64,000 nucleotides of DNA from Proteles cristata cristata (GCA_017311185.1 JAESUZ010001282.1:1-64000); one strand, 5' to 3'; shown: positions 10,941-21,800, counted from the stretch's first letter. Notes: generated from the sequence alone by a model not told the origin. A program made the numbers and translations.

Positions 10941-11417
10941 ATGCTTCACAGATGTAACAGTGAGTTCCACTGAGATGCTGGGTCTGGAAATCTTTTATAG
11001 ACAGAACAGTCTACACATTTATTCTTAGAATTGCATGTGTAAAATTTGGAGTAGAAGACTTAGGTAGGAAACATTGTGTGACTAAAACTCAAGAATATAC
11101 AAATATTTTTTACCTTTGTAAGAAAATTTTGTAAGATCTGGAGTCCTGAATTTCAATCTGTTTATAAGCATTAAGAAAAGGTATATATATTCACTTCATA
11201 AGCCAAATTCACTCCCCTAAGACAAAGTGCCTCCCAACACAAAGGTATCCAGTGGCAGTTTAAAGAATACAACTACACACAACAAAGGATCACATTTTCC
11301 AGAAGAAAGCCAACGGCCCAATTCCACACCAAGTCTAAAACATCATGTTTCACTTTGCTTGTACCAGGTCTAATAATCTGCCCATTAATCTCTATGGGCT
11401 TGATTTCGAAAATAAAA
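10941..11417. other. Unassigned sequence
   Basis: No repeat or gene recognised. Confidence 0.45.
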
Positions 11418-11626
11418 GGAGCGCCTAGGTGGCTCAGTCAGTTTTAGTATCTGACTTTGCCTCAAGTCATGATCTCACAGTTCTTGGGTGCAAGCCCCAC
11501 ATTGGGCTCTGTGCTGACAGCTCAGAGCCTGGAGCCTACTTCCAATTCTGTGTCTCTGTCTCTGCCCCTCCTCCTCTTGTGCTCTGTCTCTATCTCTCAA
11601 ATACAAATGTTAAAAAAAAAAAAAAA
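11418..11626 (+). mobile_element. CAN-SINE
   Basis: Head GGAGCGCCTAGGTGGCTCAG, body GATCTCACAGTTCTTGGGTG, and a tail of 15 A residues. No clear target duplication could be called because both flanks are A-rich. Confidence 0.93.
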
Positions 11627-11639
11627 AGAAAGGAAAACT

Positions 11640-12230
11640 ACATTTAGAGGGGGAACAATTCTACAGGTCCTTGTTGGAAGCAAATTTCATTTGTTTCTTG
11701 AATGCTTTGTGATTGCTTTTTTTTTTTTTTTTTTCTTTTTGGACAAGGGAAGTAGTATATTTGAACTATGTGTGAATTCAAATGGAACACGTTAGTTTGG
11801 ATGCCTTTAAACACGGTAGAGTTTCAGAACAAAAGGTAGCAACTTCCTTTCTCCATGGTTTCTTCCACCCCATTCATAATAATCTGTCTTCATCCCAAGA
11901 GCTTTCTGGCTTACCCCATGATAGATGAATCAGACAATTTTCAAGGGCTGGGTCAGGGAGGAGACTATTGGCATGAAGAACTGATGATAGAGTGGAATGA
12001 TATAATAGTGCTTGAGAAAATATGACTGCCTAGCCCAGTTTTAACATTAACAATCATTTTACTATTTATCTTCCTTATCTATTAGGTAGAAATTTGGATT
12101 AGATGACTTGTAAGATCTTGTCTACATCTGACATTTAATGAATCCATGAAACTCTTGAATTAGACCATCTTGAGTAAATACAATCATGTGGCTAATGAGA
12201 AGACAAATGAACCTGAAATACTTAAATATA
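11640..12230. other. Unassigned sequence with poly-T
   Basis: Contains a T-run at 11717-11734. Otherwise no feature recognised. Confidence 0.45.
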
Positions 12231-12243
12231 TAAAAGTTTGGCA

Positions 12244-12450
12244 TGGGGCACCTAGGTGGCTCAGTCAGTTAAGCATCCGACTTTGGCTCATGATCACCAT
12301 CTGTGAGTGCAAGCCACATATTGGGCTCTGTGCTGACAGCCCAGAGCCTGGAGCCTGCTTCAGATTCTGTGTCTCCCTCTCTCTCTGCCCCTCACCCACT
12401 CATGCTCATGCTGTCTCTCTAAAATGAATAAAGGTTAAAAAAATTTTTTT
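12244..12450 (+). mobile_element. CAN-SINE
   Basis: Head GGGGCACCTAGGTGGCTCAG and full body. A weak duplication is visible (AAAGTTTGG near 12232, AAAGGTTGGG near 12451). The region after the A box has lost a few bases (GGCTCATGATCACCATCTG). Confidence 0.92.
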
Positions 12451-12511
12451 AAAGGTTGGGACAAAAATATAAGCAGAAGAGAGGGCTACACCATTTTAAG
12501 ACAATAGTGAA

Positions 12512-12670
12512 TTTTTTTAAAAAAGTTTATTTATTTATTTTGAAAGGGAGAAAGTGTGCACAGGGGAAAGAGGCATAAAGAGAATCTCTGCACTGTCAGC
12601 ATGGAGCCCAGATACGGGGCTCGACCCCACAAAAAGTCAGCTCAGTTGACTGAACTACTCAGATACCCTA
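12512..12670 (-). mobile_element. CAN-SINE, inverted, internally shortened
   Basis: Tail at left, degraded head ACTCAGATACCCT at right. The CT-rich part is shortened to about 30 bases. Target duplication: ACAATAGTGAATTT (from 12501) versus GCAATAGTGAACTT (from 12672). Confidence 0.88.
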
Positions 12671-12833
12671 GGCAATAGTGAACTTGATCTGAACTTGGTT
12701 CTGGAAAGTCACCAATGAAATTAGCAGCATCTACTCCTTACAGGCAGACATTTCAGTAGTGGATATAAGAAAACTATGTTCAGTCAGCATTCTTATATCC
12801 ACTGCAGTATTTTCCAAAGAAGCAGTACCAAAA

Positions 12834-12836
<3 letters not shown>

Positions 12837-12868
<32 letters not shown>
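12837..12868. repeat. (AC)n microsatellite
   Basis: About 16 AC units, then CGCAGAGGCATACACACAC and a short TCTATCTGTCTGTCTA stretch (to 12909). Confidence 0.97.
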
Positions 12869-12872
<4 letters not shown>

Positions 12873-12909
12873 GAGGCATACACACACTTATCTATCTGTC
12901 TGTCTATTT

Positions 12910-13190
12910 ACTTTCAGGAACTGGCTCATCACACAGTTGTGGAGACTGGCAAGACTGAAATTCACAGGTCAGGCTGTGACCTTGAGGCAGAATTCCTCCT
13001 CTGAGAAGCCTCAGTTTTTTACTTAAGGCTTTCAACTGATTGGACAAGGCCCACTCACATTATCAAGGTTAATCTTTATAAAGTTTGACTGATTGTAGAT
13101 GTTAACCATATCTACAAAATTTCTTCACAGCAACCCCTAGATCAGTGTTTGATTAAACAGCTAAGTATATAGTCTAGCCAAGGTAATACA
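12910..13190 (-). mobile_element. Ancient interspersed repeat, family uncertain
   Basis: GGAACTGGCTCATCACACAG, GTGGAGACTGGCAAGACTG, CAACTGATTGGACAAGGCCC, ACTCACATTATCAAGGTTAA and CTTCACAGCAACCCCTAG in order match a well-known mammalian dispersed repeat that I cannot name with certainty (possibly LTR type). The preceding (AC)n/TCTA tract is often found beside it. Confidence 0.5.
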
Positions 13191-14204
13191 TACGACTAAC
13201 CTCATCAAAAGTAGTATAAAGAAATCGGTGTTAAGTTAAATAATATTCTCTTTGCAATAAAACTACCTTAGGTTTCAAAAAATGGAGTTAACTCTAAAAT
13301 CTGTCAGAATAAAAACAGATTTCACAATCCAGCCTTTCAATGTAGGTGTTTCTTTTTTGTGTTGTCAGGGGGTTTTGTGGCCTTTCCAGTACATAACATT
13401 TCATATAGCAACGTATATGGTAAAAATACAAATATGGAGAAGGTAACATACCTCCAACATAGGGTACAGTGTTGCAGCTTATAAGTGTGACTGGCAACTG
13501 AGGCAGAAGGCAGTCCACACGTGGCTTATCACGTAAGCAATTCAACTGCAGCTTAACAAATAATTTAATAATGTGGTCCCCAGATACCCAGATCAAGCAA
13601 AATATATTTCAGCAAAATAATTTCCTTTACTCACACTTTTTTGTTTTTAAATTAAACCTTTCATCTCCCCCTTCACACCTACCCCATCATTTTCCACGTT
13701 ACTCCCACTCCTGAAAGAAAGTCTCAAATGTACACTAGTGCTATACATAAAGATTCTGCCTCCGATGGATTAAATGAAGCCTCACCTTTTTTTCCTTTTG
13801 TTAGGCGATCTGTCAGGCTTCTGAATCAAGACCAAATATTTAAGTTCTTCTTCTGTTCACCACTGTTAGTCCACACAACAAAAAAAAAATCTATCATTTC
13901 TGTTCTATACTGAGGAATGGATAAACAAAACCAACCACAATCCCTTAAGCTATGATTATGGAACTGTACAGTGGCAGTTGTTGTTGAATTCAGCTGGGCA
14001 AAAGCCACACCCAATCTTCCAGATAACCTCAACACACTTTAGGAAATCAAAAATTACCAAAGAGCAATTTATTACATAGATTGGCTTAAAAAGACAAAAC
14101 AAAAAAAAGATTTTAAACAGCAGCATTAAACTTAGTGACATCACATTGATATGATTAATGCCATCTTAACACACCCAGAATTCAGTCTTCCACATTATAA
14201 TAGA
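13191..14204. other. Unassigned sequence
   Basis: The 100-residue minus frame at 13294-13596 has no recognised domain. No repeat family seen. Confidence 0.45.
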
Positions 14205-14275
14205 GCATAGTGGTGAAAGGTTAACAAAGTGACTTTGCTGCCAGAAGCAGGTTAGGGAACAAACCTGGCTTTTGT
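14205..14275 (+). mobile_element. Possible MIR fragment
   Basis: AGCATAGTGGTGAAAGG, then GACTTTGCTGCCAGAAG, then AACAAACCTGGCT resembles the 5' part of MIR ('agcatagtggttaagagcatggactttggagtcagacagacctggg'). Confidence 0.5.
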
Positions 14276-14451
14276 AGAAATGAAGACCTTCTATTCAGAT
14301 TGCAATAAACCATACACATTTTAGACACAGCATTGTGGAGACCCACCTCCCAGGAGCTAAGTGATTTTTGTCTTTATTATTTGGTCCCATGTTGCTACCA
14401 AATAGAATTGTCTTCGGTCTCACCATCAAAATACATCCCTGTCACCAAGGC

Positions 14452-14472
14452 ATGTAATCCCTGGGATTACAT
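14452..14472. promoter_or_regulatory. Near-perfect inverted repeat with paired TAATCC motifs
   Basis: Arms ATGTAATCCC (14452-14461) and GGGATTACAT (14463-14472) are exact reverse complements with a single T between them. Each arm holds TAATCC, the core bound by OTX/PITX/CRX-type homeodomains. It lies in a repeat-poor stretch. A regulatory role is only an inference from the motif. Confidence 0.3.
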
Positions 14473-14560
14473 CTGTAAATTCCTAGTGGTCGGCGCAGTG
14501 TAGGGTGGGAAGAAGAGTAGAATTTTTTTTTTTTTCTCATTTTACAATGAAGAAGCTTTG

Positions 14561-14775
14561 GGAGCACCTGGGTGGCTCAGTCAGTTAAGCATCTGACTAT
14601 TGACTTTGGCTCAGGTCATCATCACATGGTTCATGAGTTTGAGCCCCACCTCAGGCTCTGCACTGCCAGTATGAAGCCTACTTTGGATTCTCTCTCTCTC
14701 CTTCTCTCTATGCCCCTCCCCCTCCTTTCATCTCTTTCTCTTCCTCTGTCAAAATAAATCAATAAGCCTTAAAAA
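14561..14775 (+). mobile_element. CAN-SINE
   Basis: Complete; head GAGCACCTGGGTGGCTCAGT. Target duplication AAGAAGCTTTG (14550-14560) and AAGAAGCCTTG (14776-14786), one mismatch. It has a small insertion (TGACTATTGACTTTGG). Confidence 0.95.
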
Positions 14776-14786
14776 AAGAAGCCTTG

Positions 14787-15454
14787 AAAGAAGCAATTCA
14801 GAGCAACTCTGAATGGCCTTCCTAAAACTTCAGAGAGCTCAGGGACTTCAACTAAAAGTCTCTCTAGATTAGAAGTTTTTTTTCCTCCATTAAGAGTCCC
14901 AGGGATCCTTTGAACCATACATGAAGCCAGAAAGGAGGTTATATTGCATAGAATCTGGCAAAAGTATCAGTTGCCAACTTGCAACAATGGCGGAACATCC
15001 CACTTCTAGAGACAAGAAAGGAAACAGCCTGGTCCTGTGAACACAAAAGTGTTCATAATGCTTGTTTTGTCAATTCTGAAAGAAATCAAATGTCTTTATA
15101 AATCCCTTACTTACTAGAAAGGAATAAAATGAACACTACGGGAGTTTGGCTGTATTTTCCCTAGTCTTCAAGGAATGCTCATCTTAAGATACTGAAATGT
15201 ACAGGACTATTGAAGACCTGCTACTCAATAGATATTTTCTCGTCTTTTTAAAAGTTTCTACAGAGGCATCTTCTATAATCCTGTCCATTTCCCTTGCCCC
15301 TGTAAGTCAGAATAAGAGCCACAGTATATTAAAATAAATTTTACATTGCACAGAATATTTTAGAGTATTGGTGGCTTTTTGGAACAGGATAGACTTGTTA
15401 TGACAAAGGCACACAACTTGGACCTTGGGAAAGGCTTGCTCTTTTACTTTATGA
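14787..15454. other. Unassigned sequence
   Basis: No gene or repeat family recognised. Confidence 0.45.
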
Positions 15455-15590
15455 GTAACTTGTAATAAGTCACTTAACCTCTATGACCCTCAATGTATTC
15501 ATCTATAAAATCATATTTTATTTCCTATTTATATTATCAAGGGCTGTTATGAAGGTTGATCAGTTTATATGTATAAAAATTATCATCACT
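15455..15590 (+). mobile_element. MIR
   Basis: TAATAAGTCACTTAACCTCT, GACCCTCAATGTATTCATCT, ATAAAATC and GGGCTGTTATGAAGGTTGAT follow the MIR order 'agttacttaacctctctg...cctcatctgtaaaatgg...gggttgttgtgagga'. Confidence 0.65.
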
Positions 15591-16182
15591 TGCTGTTTTC
15601 CATTGGCGCCCTACTTCTAGTTTCCTGTCCACTTCCTCAGATTAATCATAAAGTCTGCTCTCATCATATAGTCAAAGAATAGTTGCTTTGGTCAGGACAG
15701 TAGAAAACATCTGATCCTCAGAACTTTGTCAGTTAACAGAAGAAACCAGTTTCTCGGAACTATACACGCTCATCAGAGAAAAAAAAGTAGTCATTCAGTA
15801 TTCAAAGCACTCTGCAATGTAGCCTCCATCCCCCTCTCTCATCTTAATTCTCATTTCTTACCTCTTCTCAACATGAGCGCCATGGACTCCACTTGAACCC
15901 TGTCATATCTGGTATCTTTACTCCTATGGTGAATAAGGTGTGCCTTTGCACCTGCATGCTCATATTTTCTCCATACTCTTGACCATCTTGTGATATAATT
16001 CACATGGTAATGTTGCTCCATTGACTTGGGATGTAATATCGTTCTTTTTTCCCTCTTTTATATTGTCTCCTTGAAGAAAGAGACAATGTGCTACAGTTAG
16101 CTGTAGTTCAATTTTTAAAAAATTTTCACAACATAAAGAAGAATGCCATGCATTGACTAGATGATCAATGAAAGCCCTTTGT
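15591..16182 (+). mobile_element. Possible L2 fragment and unassigned flank
   Basis: From about 15830 the order GCCTTTGCACCTGCATGCTC, then ATTGTCTCCTTGAAGAAAGAGACAATG-like sequence, is reminiscent of the 3' part of L2. The inverted ATTGTCTC / GAGACAAT pair near 16064-16087 forms a hairpin. Assignment is weak. Confidence 0.35.
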
Positions 16183-16197
16183 AAAAAGATTTATTTA

Positions 16198-16421
16198 GAC
16201 TCACCTGGGTGGCTCAGTCGGTTAAGCATCCAGCTTTGGCTCAAGACACGACCTCATGGTTTGTGGGTTCAAGCCCTGCATCTGGTTCTGTGCTGACAAC
16301 TAGCTCAAAGCCTGGAGCCAGCTTCAGATTCTGTGTCTCCCTCTCTCTCTGATCACCCCCTACTCACACTGCCTCTTTCTCTCTCTCTCAGAAATAAATA
16401 AAACATTTAAAAAATAAAATC
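16198..16421 (+). mobile_element. CAN-SINE inserted into the tail of another SINE
   Basis: Head ACTCACCTGGGTGGCTCAGT; body has CAACTAGCTCAAAGCC and the tail CAGAAATAAATAAAACATTT, intermediate between the common and low-divergence forms. Flanked by AAAAAGATTTATTTA at 16183-16197 and 16422-16436, which is the tail of the inverted SINE at its right. Confidence 0.95.
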
Positions 16422-16834
16422 AAAAAGATTTATTTATTTTATTTTGAGAGGGAGAGGGAGAGGATCCCAAGCAGGCTCTGCACTGTCAGCACAGAGCCTG
16501 ATGCAGGGCTCGAACTCATAAACTATGAAAGCATGATCTGAGCTAAAACTAAGAGTCAGAGGTTTTTTGTTTTGTTTTGTTTTGTTTAAGTTTATTTATT
16601 TATTTTGAGAAAGACAGAGACAGCACAAATGGGGGAAGGGGAGAGAAAGAGAAAACCAAGAATCCCAAGCAGGGTTCTCACTGTCATCATGGAGCCCCAA
16701 ATAGGTCTTGAACTCACGAAACCACAAAATCATGATCAAGCAGAAGGCAAGAGTCGGATACTCAACCGACTAAGCCACCTAGGCACTCCTGCCAAGAATC
16801 AGAGGCTTAACCAACTGCACCACCCAGGCACCCC
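16422..16834 (-). mobile_element. CAN-SINE, inverted, split by a nested copy
   Basis: First part runs 16422-16562, from tail to AAGAGTCAGAGG. The remaining head, CTTAACCAACTGCACCACCC then AGGCACCCC, is at 16806-16834, after a nested copy. It hosts two later insertions: one in its tail (left) and one in its tRNA-like part. Confidence 0.93.
16563..16793 (-). mobile_element. CAN-SINE nested inside a CAN-SINE
   Basis: Starts with a (TTTTG)n-modified tail (16563-16590) and ends TAAGCCACCTAGGCACTCC. Target duplication AAGAGTCAGAGG (16551-16562) versus AAGAATCAGAGG (16794-16805), both copies being host SINE sequence. Confidence 0.95.
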
Positions 16835-16861
16835 AAAAAGTGCTCTTTTAAAAAAAAGAAT

Positions 16862-17202
16862 AAATAAGAATGAAATCTGGCCATTTGTAGCAATATGGAT
16901 GGAACTTGAGGGTGTTAACGCTGAGCAAAATAAGTCAGGCAGAGAAGGACAAATACCATATGTTTGTACATATAGGTGGATTAGGAGGAAGCCAATGGAG
17001 AACCATGAGGGAGAAGAAGGAGAAAAATAGTTGGGGAGAAGGAGGGAGGCAAACCATGAGAGACTCTTGAATGCTGAGAACAAACTGAGGACTGATGGGG
17101 GTGGGAGAGAGGGGAAGGGGGGTGACATGCATGGGGGAGGGCACTTGTTGGGATGAGCACTGGGTGTTATATGTAAACCAACTTGACAATAAACTATTTT
17201 TA
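16862..17202 (+). mobile_element. Young felid LINE-1 3' end, 5'-truncated
   Basis: Begins in the end of ORF2 (TGGATGGAACTTGAGGGTG, AAATAAGTCAGGCAGAGAAG) and runs through the GGGA-rich 3' untranslated region to ACTGGGTGTTATATGTAAAC and CAACTTGACAATAAAC. A short AAAAAAGAAT duplication at 16852-16861 and 17202-17211 is plausible but A-rich. Confidence 0.92.
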
Positions 17203-17212
17203 AAAAAGAATG

Positions 17213-17435
17213 GGGCACCTGGGTGGCTTAGTCGGTTAAGCGTCCGACTTTCGCTTAGGTCATGATCTCGCAGTTCGTGGGTTGGAGCCCCGCGTCGGGC
17301 TCTGTGCTGACTGTCAGCTCAGAGCCTGGAGCCTGTTTCAGTCTGTGACTCCCTCTCTCTCTGACCCTTCCCTGCTCACGCTGTTTGTCTCTCCTAGAAA
17401 TAAATAAAACAAAAAAAATTTTTTAATAAAAAAAT
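17213..17435 (+). mobile_element. CAN-SINE, low-divergence subfamily, in a LINE-1 tail
   Basis: Contains GACTTTCGCTT and GTCTCTCCTAGAAATAAATA. It inserted in the A-rich tail of the preceding LINE-1: AAAAAAGAATG at 17202-17212 and 17436-17446. It is therefore younger than that LINE-1 copy. Confidence 0.96.
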
Positions 17436-17449
17436 AAAAAAGAATGAAA

Positions 17450-17470
17450 ATGAATGAATGAATGAATGAA
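17450..17470. repeat. Short (GAAT)n
   Basis: Five TGAA units just after the SINE duplication. Confidence 0.9.
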
Positions 17471-18590
17471 GTGTTATATCTACAATTCATATAAATACAG
17501 AACCTGTTATTTGGCCTCCATCTTTCAGAAACAGATACGGAGAGAGATCTTCTTTCTTTCTGTGTCCCAGAAGCTTATTGAAGAAGCATGTGGCTCAGAA
17601 GAATCAACAGTGCTAAGAGGTTTGAGAGAGAGCAACCTCTATGCAAATTGAAGAATTTAAAGGCTTATCCCTCAGGCCTTATTAATGAACCCCTCAAGTC
17701 TTGCATTCTCTTTGATTATAAACAAGAAGTCATTCCCTTAATACTTGAAAATTCTTCAGATATCAGTAGGTCATGGGAAGCCATGCAAAGGCTGTTCAGT
17801 ACAGGAATCTGACTCTGGATGTTTCCTTGAGAAACCTCGCCTTGAGCTCAAGGAGATGCTCATTTCTGATTTTTTTTCAAATTGCCACAAAGAAACCCTA
17901 AGTCAGGAGACTTAACCTCTCCTGTGCTCAAGTAAGCCCTTAGCTGCAACTGGAATTTAGAGTATTTTTACTTCAGGATTCAGCACACATTTAAGAGGAA
18001 ACCAGACTGACTTGCCCTAGAAGATGATGCCATGGGGGTAGCTGAATGGAGAAAGGAGTTTCTACCCACTCCAGTACTCAACATTCACAAGGAAAACTGC
18101 AGCAGAAAGTAGCAAATCATATGATTCTGTTTCCCTTTTAGGTGTCAAAGATGCCATCACTTTCTTGGTTGTCCAAATCTTGTAATCTTCATTTTTACAT
18201 TTGTTTTTACCTCCTTTGTCTTTTTGTTCACCAAATCATCATGATGACTTTTCCTTTGTAAACGCCTATTGAATTTGTCACTTCCTTACCTCCCTATTCC
18301 CATGGCTACCAAGCTATCAATTATCTGGACATAGAACATTGCAGTTCATTCCTAGTAAGTTTTTGTTTTTCCGCATAACACTTCCCTTAAGATCCGTACT
18401 GCAGAGAATCTTCATACTGATATTTCTGAAACATCTCTTTCATCTTCTTTATGTTCAGAAGTCTCAAGAGCTCCATTAACCTTATTAGTGATTATTAAAC
18501 ATTTGCTTCCAAATGTCTCAAATAGCAGTACAATAAACTCTTATCTCAGTTGCATCCAATAAATCTTTGAATTCCCTCATTGTATTTTAT
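17471..18590. other. Unassigned sequence
   Basis: Largely non-repetitive. The 18140-18560 part (TTGGTTGTCCAAATCTTG, CCTTACCTCCCTATTCCC) faintly resembles a decayed LINE, but I could not assign it. No supported gene. Confidence 0.4.
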
Positions 18591-18593
18591 TTT

Positions 18594-18866
18594 TTAAAGT
18601 TTATTTATTTTTTTTAAAGAGAGAGACAGAGTACGAGTGGGGTAGGGGCAGAGAGAGAGGGAGACACAGACTCTGAAACAGGTCATGATCTCACGGTTCG
18701 TGGTTTTGAGCCCCGCGTCCGGCTCTGTGCTGACAGCCAGCTCAGAGCCTGGAGCTTGTCTTCGGATTCTGTGTCTCCCTCTCTCTCTAACCCTCCCCTG
18801 CTCACACTGTCTCTCTCTCTCTCAGAAATAAATAAAATACATTAAAACATTTTTAAAGAAAAAGGA
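18594..18866. mobile_element. Inverted chimera of two CAN-SINEs (fold-back)
   Basis: Bases 18594-18682 are the tail half of an inverted SINE (T-rich tail, GA-rich part, ACAGACTCTGAAACAGG). From CAGG (18679-18682) the sequence switches to a plus-strand SINE that lacks its first about 45 bases (GTCATGATCTCACGGTTCG to AGAAATAAATAAAATACATT). The two tails are reverse complements, so the unit can fold into a hairpin of about 85-base arms. The join has a CAGG microhomology. Confidence 0.88.
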
Positions 18867-19264
18867 ACGTAAAGAGGGGCTTCTGGGTTGCAGAAAATAG
18901 TCTGTTCTTTGACCTAGGTGATGATTACATGAATATGGTTGGTGAGTAATTATCAAGCTTTATACTTGGAATGCTTATTTATCTTTTTGCATTTAGTAGT
19001 TTAATAAAAATATTTACAAATATTTAAATAAATTTAATCCAGAAAAAAATAAAGTCCTTCACTTAGGTGCAAAAGTTAATTGCAGGCTGGAGGGATGTCA
19101 GCTTGGTGGCAACATGTAAAAAAGATCTATGGGTTTTAATTGACCACATTCTCAATCCAGGTCAAGAGTGTAATGTGGGTGCGAAATTACTATAATTTGG
19201 TTCTCTAATACTAGAATTAAATATATTCAAAATGTAAAAGATTCTCAGGAACTTGAAAAGAATA
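18867..19264. other. Unassigned AT-rich sequence
   Basis: No feature recognised. Confidence 0.45.
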
Positions 19265-19325
19265 ACCTTTTCATTTTACATCTGGGAGAATCAAAACTCT
19301 GAGAGGCTTTAGCTCAATCAAATTA
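19265..19325 (-). mobile_element. Short MIR remnant
   Basis: CATTTTACATCTGGGAGAAT then CTCTGAGAGGCTTTAGCTCA resembles inverted MIR ('cattttacagatgaggaaactgaggcac...'). Confidence 0.4.
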
Positions 19326-19341
19326 ATATGGATGTTAAGAG

Positions 19342-19540
19342 GGGTGCCTGGGTAGCTCAGTTGGTTAAACGACCAACTTCAGCGTAAGTTGTGATCTCAC
19401 TGTTCCCGAGTTCAAGCCCCTGCTGACAGCTCAGAGCCTGGATCCTGTTTCAGATTCTGTGTCTCCCTCTTTTTCTGCCCCTCCCTCACTCGTGCTCTGT
19501 CTCTATCTCTTAAAAATAAATAAACATTAAAAAAAAAAAG
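19342..19540 (+). mobile_element. CAN-SINE with internal deletion
   Basis: Perfect 14-base duplication ATGGATGTTAAGAG at 19328-19341 and 19541-19554. About 15 bases (the GCGTCGGGCTCTGTG region) are missing after the B box. Confidence 0.95.
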
Positions 19541-19604
19541 ATGGATGTTAAGAGAAAGAGATGGAACTGAATGTCATGTTTTCTGACTCCTTTTCCTAGA
19601 GCAC

Positions 19605-19735
19605 ATTCCTTTAGATCTGTGGTTCCCAAACCTCACTGAACATAACAATTACCTGGAAAATTCAGGGAAGAAAAAGCTGAAGCTCCAGATCATTCTGGTA
19701 CAAGGAGTTGGGAACCACTGCTCTGGTCTAGTCCA
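19605..19735. mobile_element. hAT-Charlie relic (MER5-like)
   Basis: Terminal inverted ends GTGGTTCCCAAACCTCACTG at about 19619 and GGAGTTGGGAACCACTGCTC at about 19705 match the 'gtggttctcaaa...gagaaccactg' ends of this non-autonomous DNA transposon group. The internal AACAATTACCTGGAAAATTC also fits. Confidence 0.7.
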
Positions 19736-20839
19736 GATTGCTGTACCAGAAAATGAAATCTGATAGTTTTGCTTTATTCATTTCTTCATTCATTGTGATT
19801 GTCTAATCAACCTAAGTTTCTATTTTATGCAGAGCAGTTTAGTAATAGTTAAACAAATTAAAATATACATCATATCAGATTTGTGGTCAGAGTGTACCTT
19901 CCCCTCTGAATAATTAGTATTTTAAACTATATTCTAAATGAACAAAAAATCCACATAAAGCTGTCTCCAAAACATGAGACAAATCTCACTGTGAGCCAGA
20001 AAGGAACTAAAATGTATAGGAGTAAGCTCAACTCTTTTGGGAGCTTGGTGTTCGAAATATCCTATGCAGTGAACGAGACAAAACCCAATTTCATTAGTAC
20101 AGGGCTCAGTACACCTGTGCCAGGACACAGCACCGACACAAAGTTGCATCACTCAAGCCTTGTTGGGCTGGCGCAGTGACCGGCTCCTGCTATTTTTGTC
20201 ACAAGGCAGAATAGGAGACAGAGGAAAGACCCAGTTCTACCCTGCTGGGAGGGTGCAAGGAGCTGAATGGGTTAAAAAGGGAAGAAAAGTACACAGAAAG
20301 AGAGACATATACAAGATGAGCTTGCAAATAAAAGTTCCAGAGCACGTGAAGAGATTTGCTCAGAAAAGACAACCAACGAACCATTTTAGACAGAAATTCA
20401 CTTTAAAAAATAAGAAAATGGAAAAATCTTTAGGATTCGTTTTTTAAGAGCAGGGAGGAAATTTTTCATGTAATAGAGACAGTACTGTATAACAACATGA
20501 AAATAGATGATGTGAAAACCAACCAATTCAAAATCTTAAAAGTGAAAAATGTAGTCATTAAAATAAAATCACAACAGAGGGCATAAAATCTAAATAGAAC
20601 ACATGAAGAATTAGTGAACTAAAAATGGATTATTTGATATGCGACACTGGAGGAGCTGGTTATGCATATTTATATAAAATGTACATAAATCATTGATAGG
20701 TAGAGATCCTTAGTTCATTTTATAAATAAAACACATTAAAACTTCAATGGAAAAATAAACTGCAGAACAATTGGGAGGAAAAATAAGCCTATATCCTTAA
20801 GATTTCAGAGTTGCAAAAAATTTATTAAAACAGATATCC
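19736..20839. other. Unassigned sequence
   Basis: No convincing gene. The frame at 20160-20447 (95 residues) is basic and unrecognised. The 20450-20720 part is A-rich and could be very old LINE-1. Confidence 0.4.
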
Positions 20840-21037
20840 AGGGGCATCTGGGTGGCTCAGTTGGTTAAGCATCTGACTCCTGATTTTGGCTCAGGTCATG
20901 ATCTCATGGTTTGTGGGATCAATCCTCACGTCGGGCTCTGCGCTGACAGCACAGAGCCTGCTTGAGATTCTCTCTCCCTCTCTCTGCCGCAACCTCCACC
21001 TTTCTCTCTCTCAAATAAATAAATAAACTTTTAAAAA
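20840..21037 (+). mobile_element. CAN-SINE
   Basis: Head GGGGCATCTGGGTGGCTCAG, body GCTGACAGCACAGAGCCTGC with the second AGCCTGG repeat lost, tail AAATAAATAAATAAACTTTT. No clean target duplication seen. Confidence 0.93.
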
Positions 21038-21189
21038 ACCCCAGACATACAAAGTCAAAATTATAATTAAATAGCCTGGGAACCTGACCACTTTGCACTT
21101 AAGACGTCTGCATGAAGAAAGGTATGTATGCAAAAGTAGAATGCCACTGAGAGGAGCTATGGTCAGCATATTGAATCCTATATCCAGGA

Positions 21190-21782
21190 TATAAAGAGAA
21201 ATATAAACTGATAAGGAAAAATATCAAAGAACCCAATGGAAAAATGGGCAAAGTACTTTTATGTACCGCTTAGAGAAAATAAAAGCTGAATTTGCGAAAT
21301 ATATATGAAAATATACTCAGCTGTGCAAGTAATCAGGGAAACTCAAAAAAGTGAGATACTATTTCAAACTTACCAGACTGGGAAAAAATAGCAATGTCTG
21401 GCCCAGCATGTGGGGATAACTGATTGCATTTAATACTGATTTTACATTTAATACTGATTACAGAGAGACATCATGAAGAGCAATGGTGATACCTCCAAAC
21501 TTCCGTATTCTGTGACCTATCATCCAAGCTAAGAATGTGTACATGTGTGCACATATGTGTATGTCTACATGTGTGTTTACCATAGATAAACTGCACATAC
21601 TTATTCACAAAGAGTAAGGTATAATGATATACAAGGGTATCCAATACAGCATTCCTATAACAAAGAAATGGAAATAATCCAAATATCAAGCAGCAGTGGA
21701 GAAGGAAAGAGAAAGGGATGATAGACTGATAGTGGTATATTCATAAACTTCAGTTAAAAGGTAATAACCTATATAGATATAA
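21190..21782 (+). mobile_element. Old LINE-1 ORF2 3' part
   Basis: ACCCAATGGAAAAATGGGCA, TAATCAGGGAAACTCAAAAA, GTGAGATACTATTTCAAAC and CAAAGAAATGGAAATAATCC in order are the sense strand of the ORF2 C-terminal coding region, full of stops. It continues beyond the inverted SINE to about 22125. A 15-base direct repeat CATTTAATACTGATT (21427, 21445) lies inside. Confidence 0.65.
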
Positions 21783-21800
21783 TCATGAATCTATCTTTAA

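Noticed and set aside
11457..11795. 112-codon plus frame
   Set aside because: Read-through of a SINE, its poly-A tail and a poly-T run.
16605..17030. 141-codon plus frame, the longest in the window
   Set aside because: It runs through inverted SINE sequence into a LINE-1 3' end; chance open frame.
16799..17218. 139-codon minus frame
   Set aside because: Antisense of the young LINE-1 3' untranslated region and SINE; proline/serine-rich because of the GGGA-rich strand.
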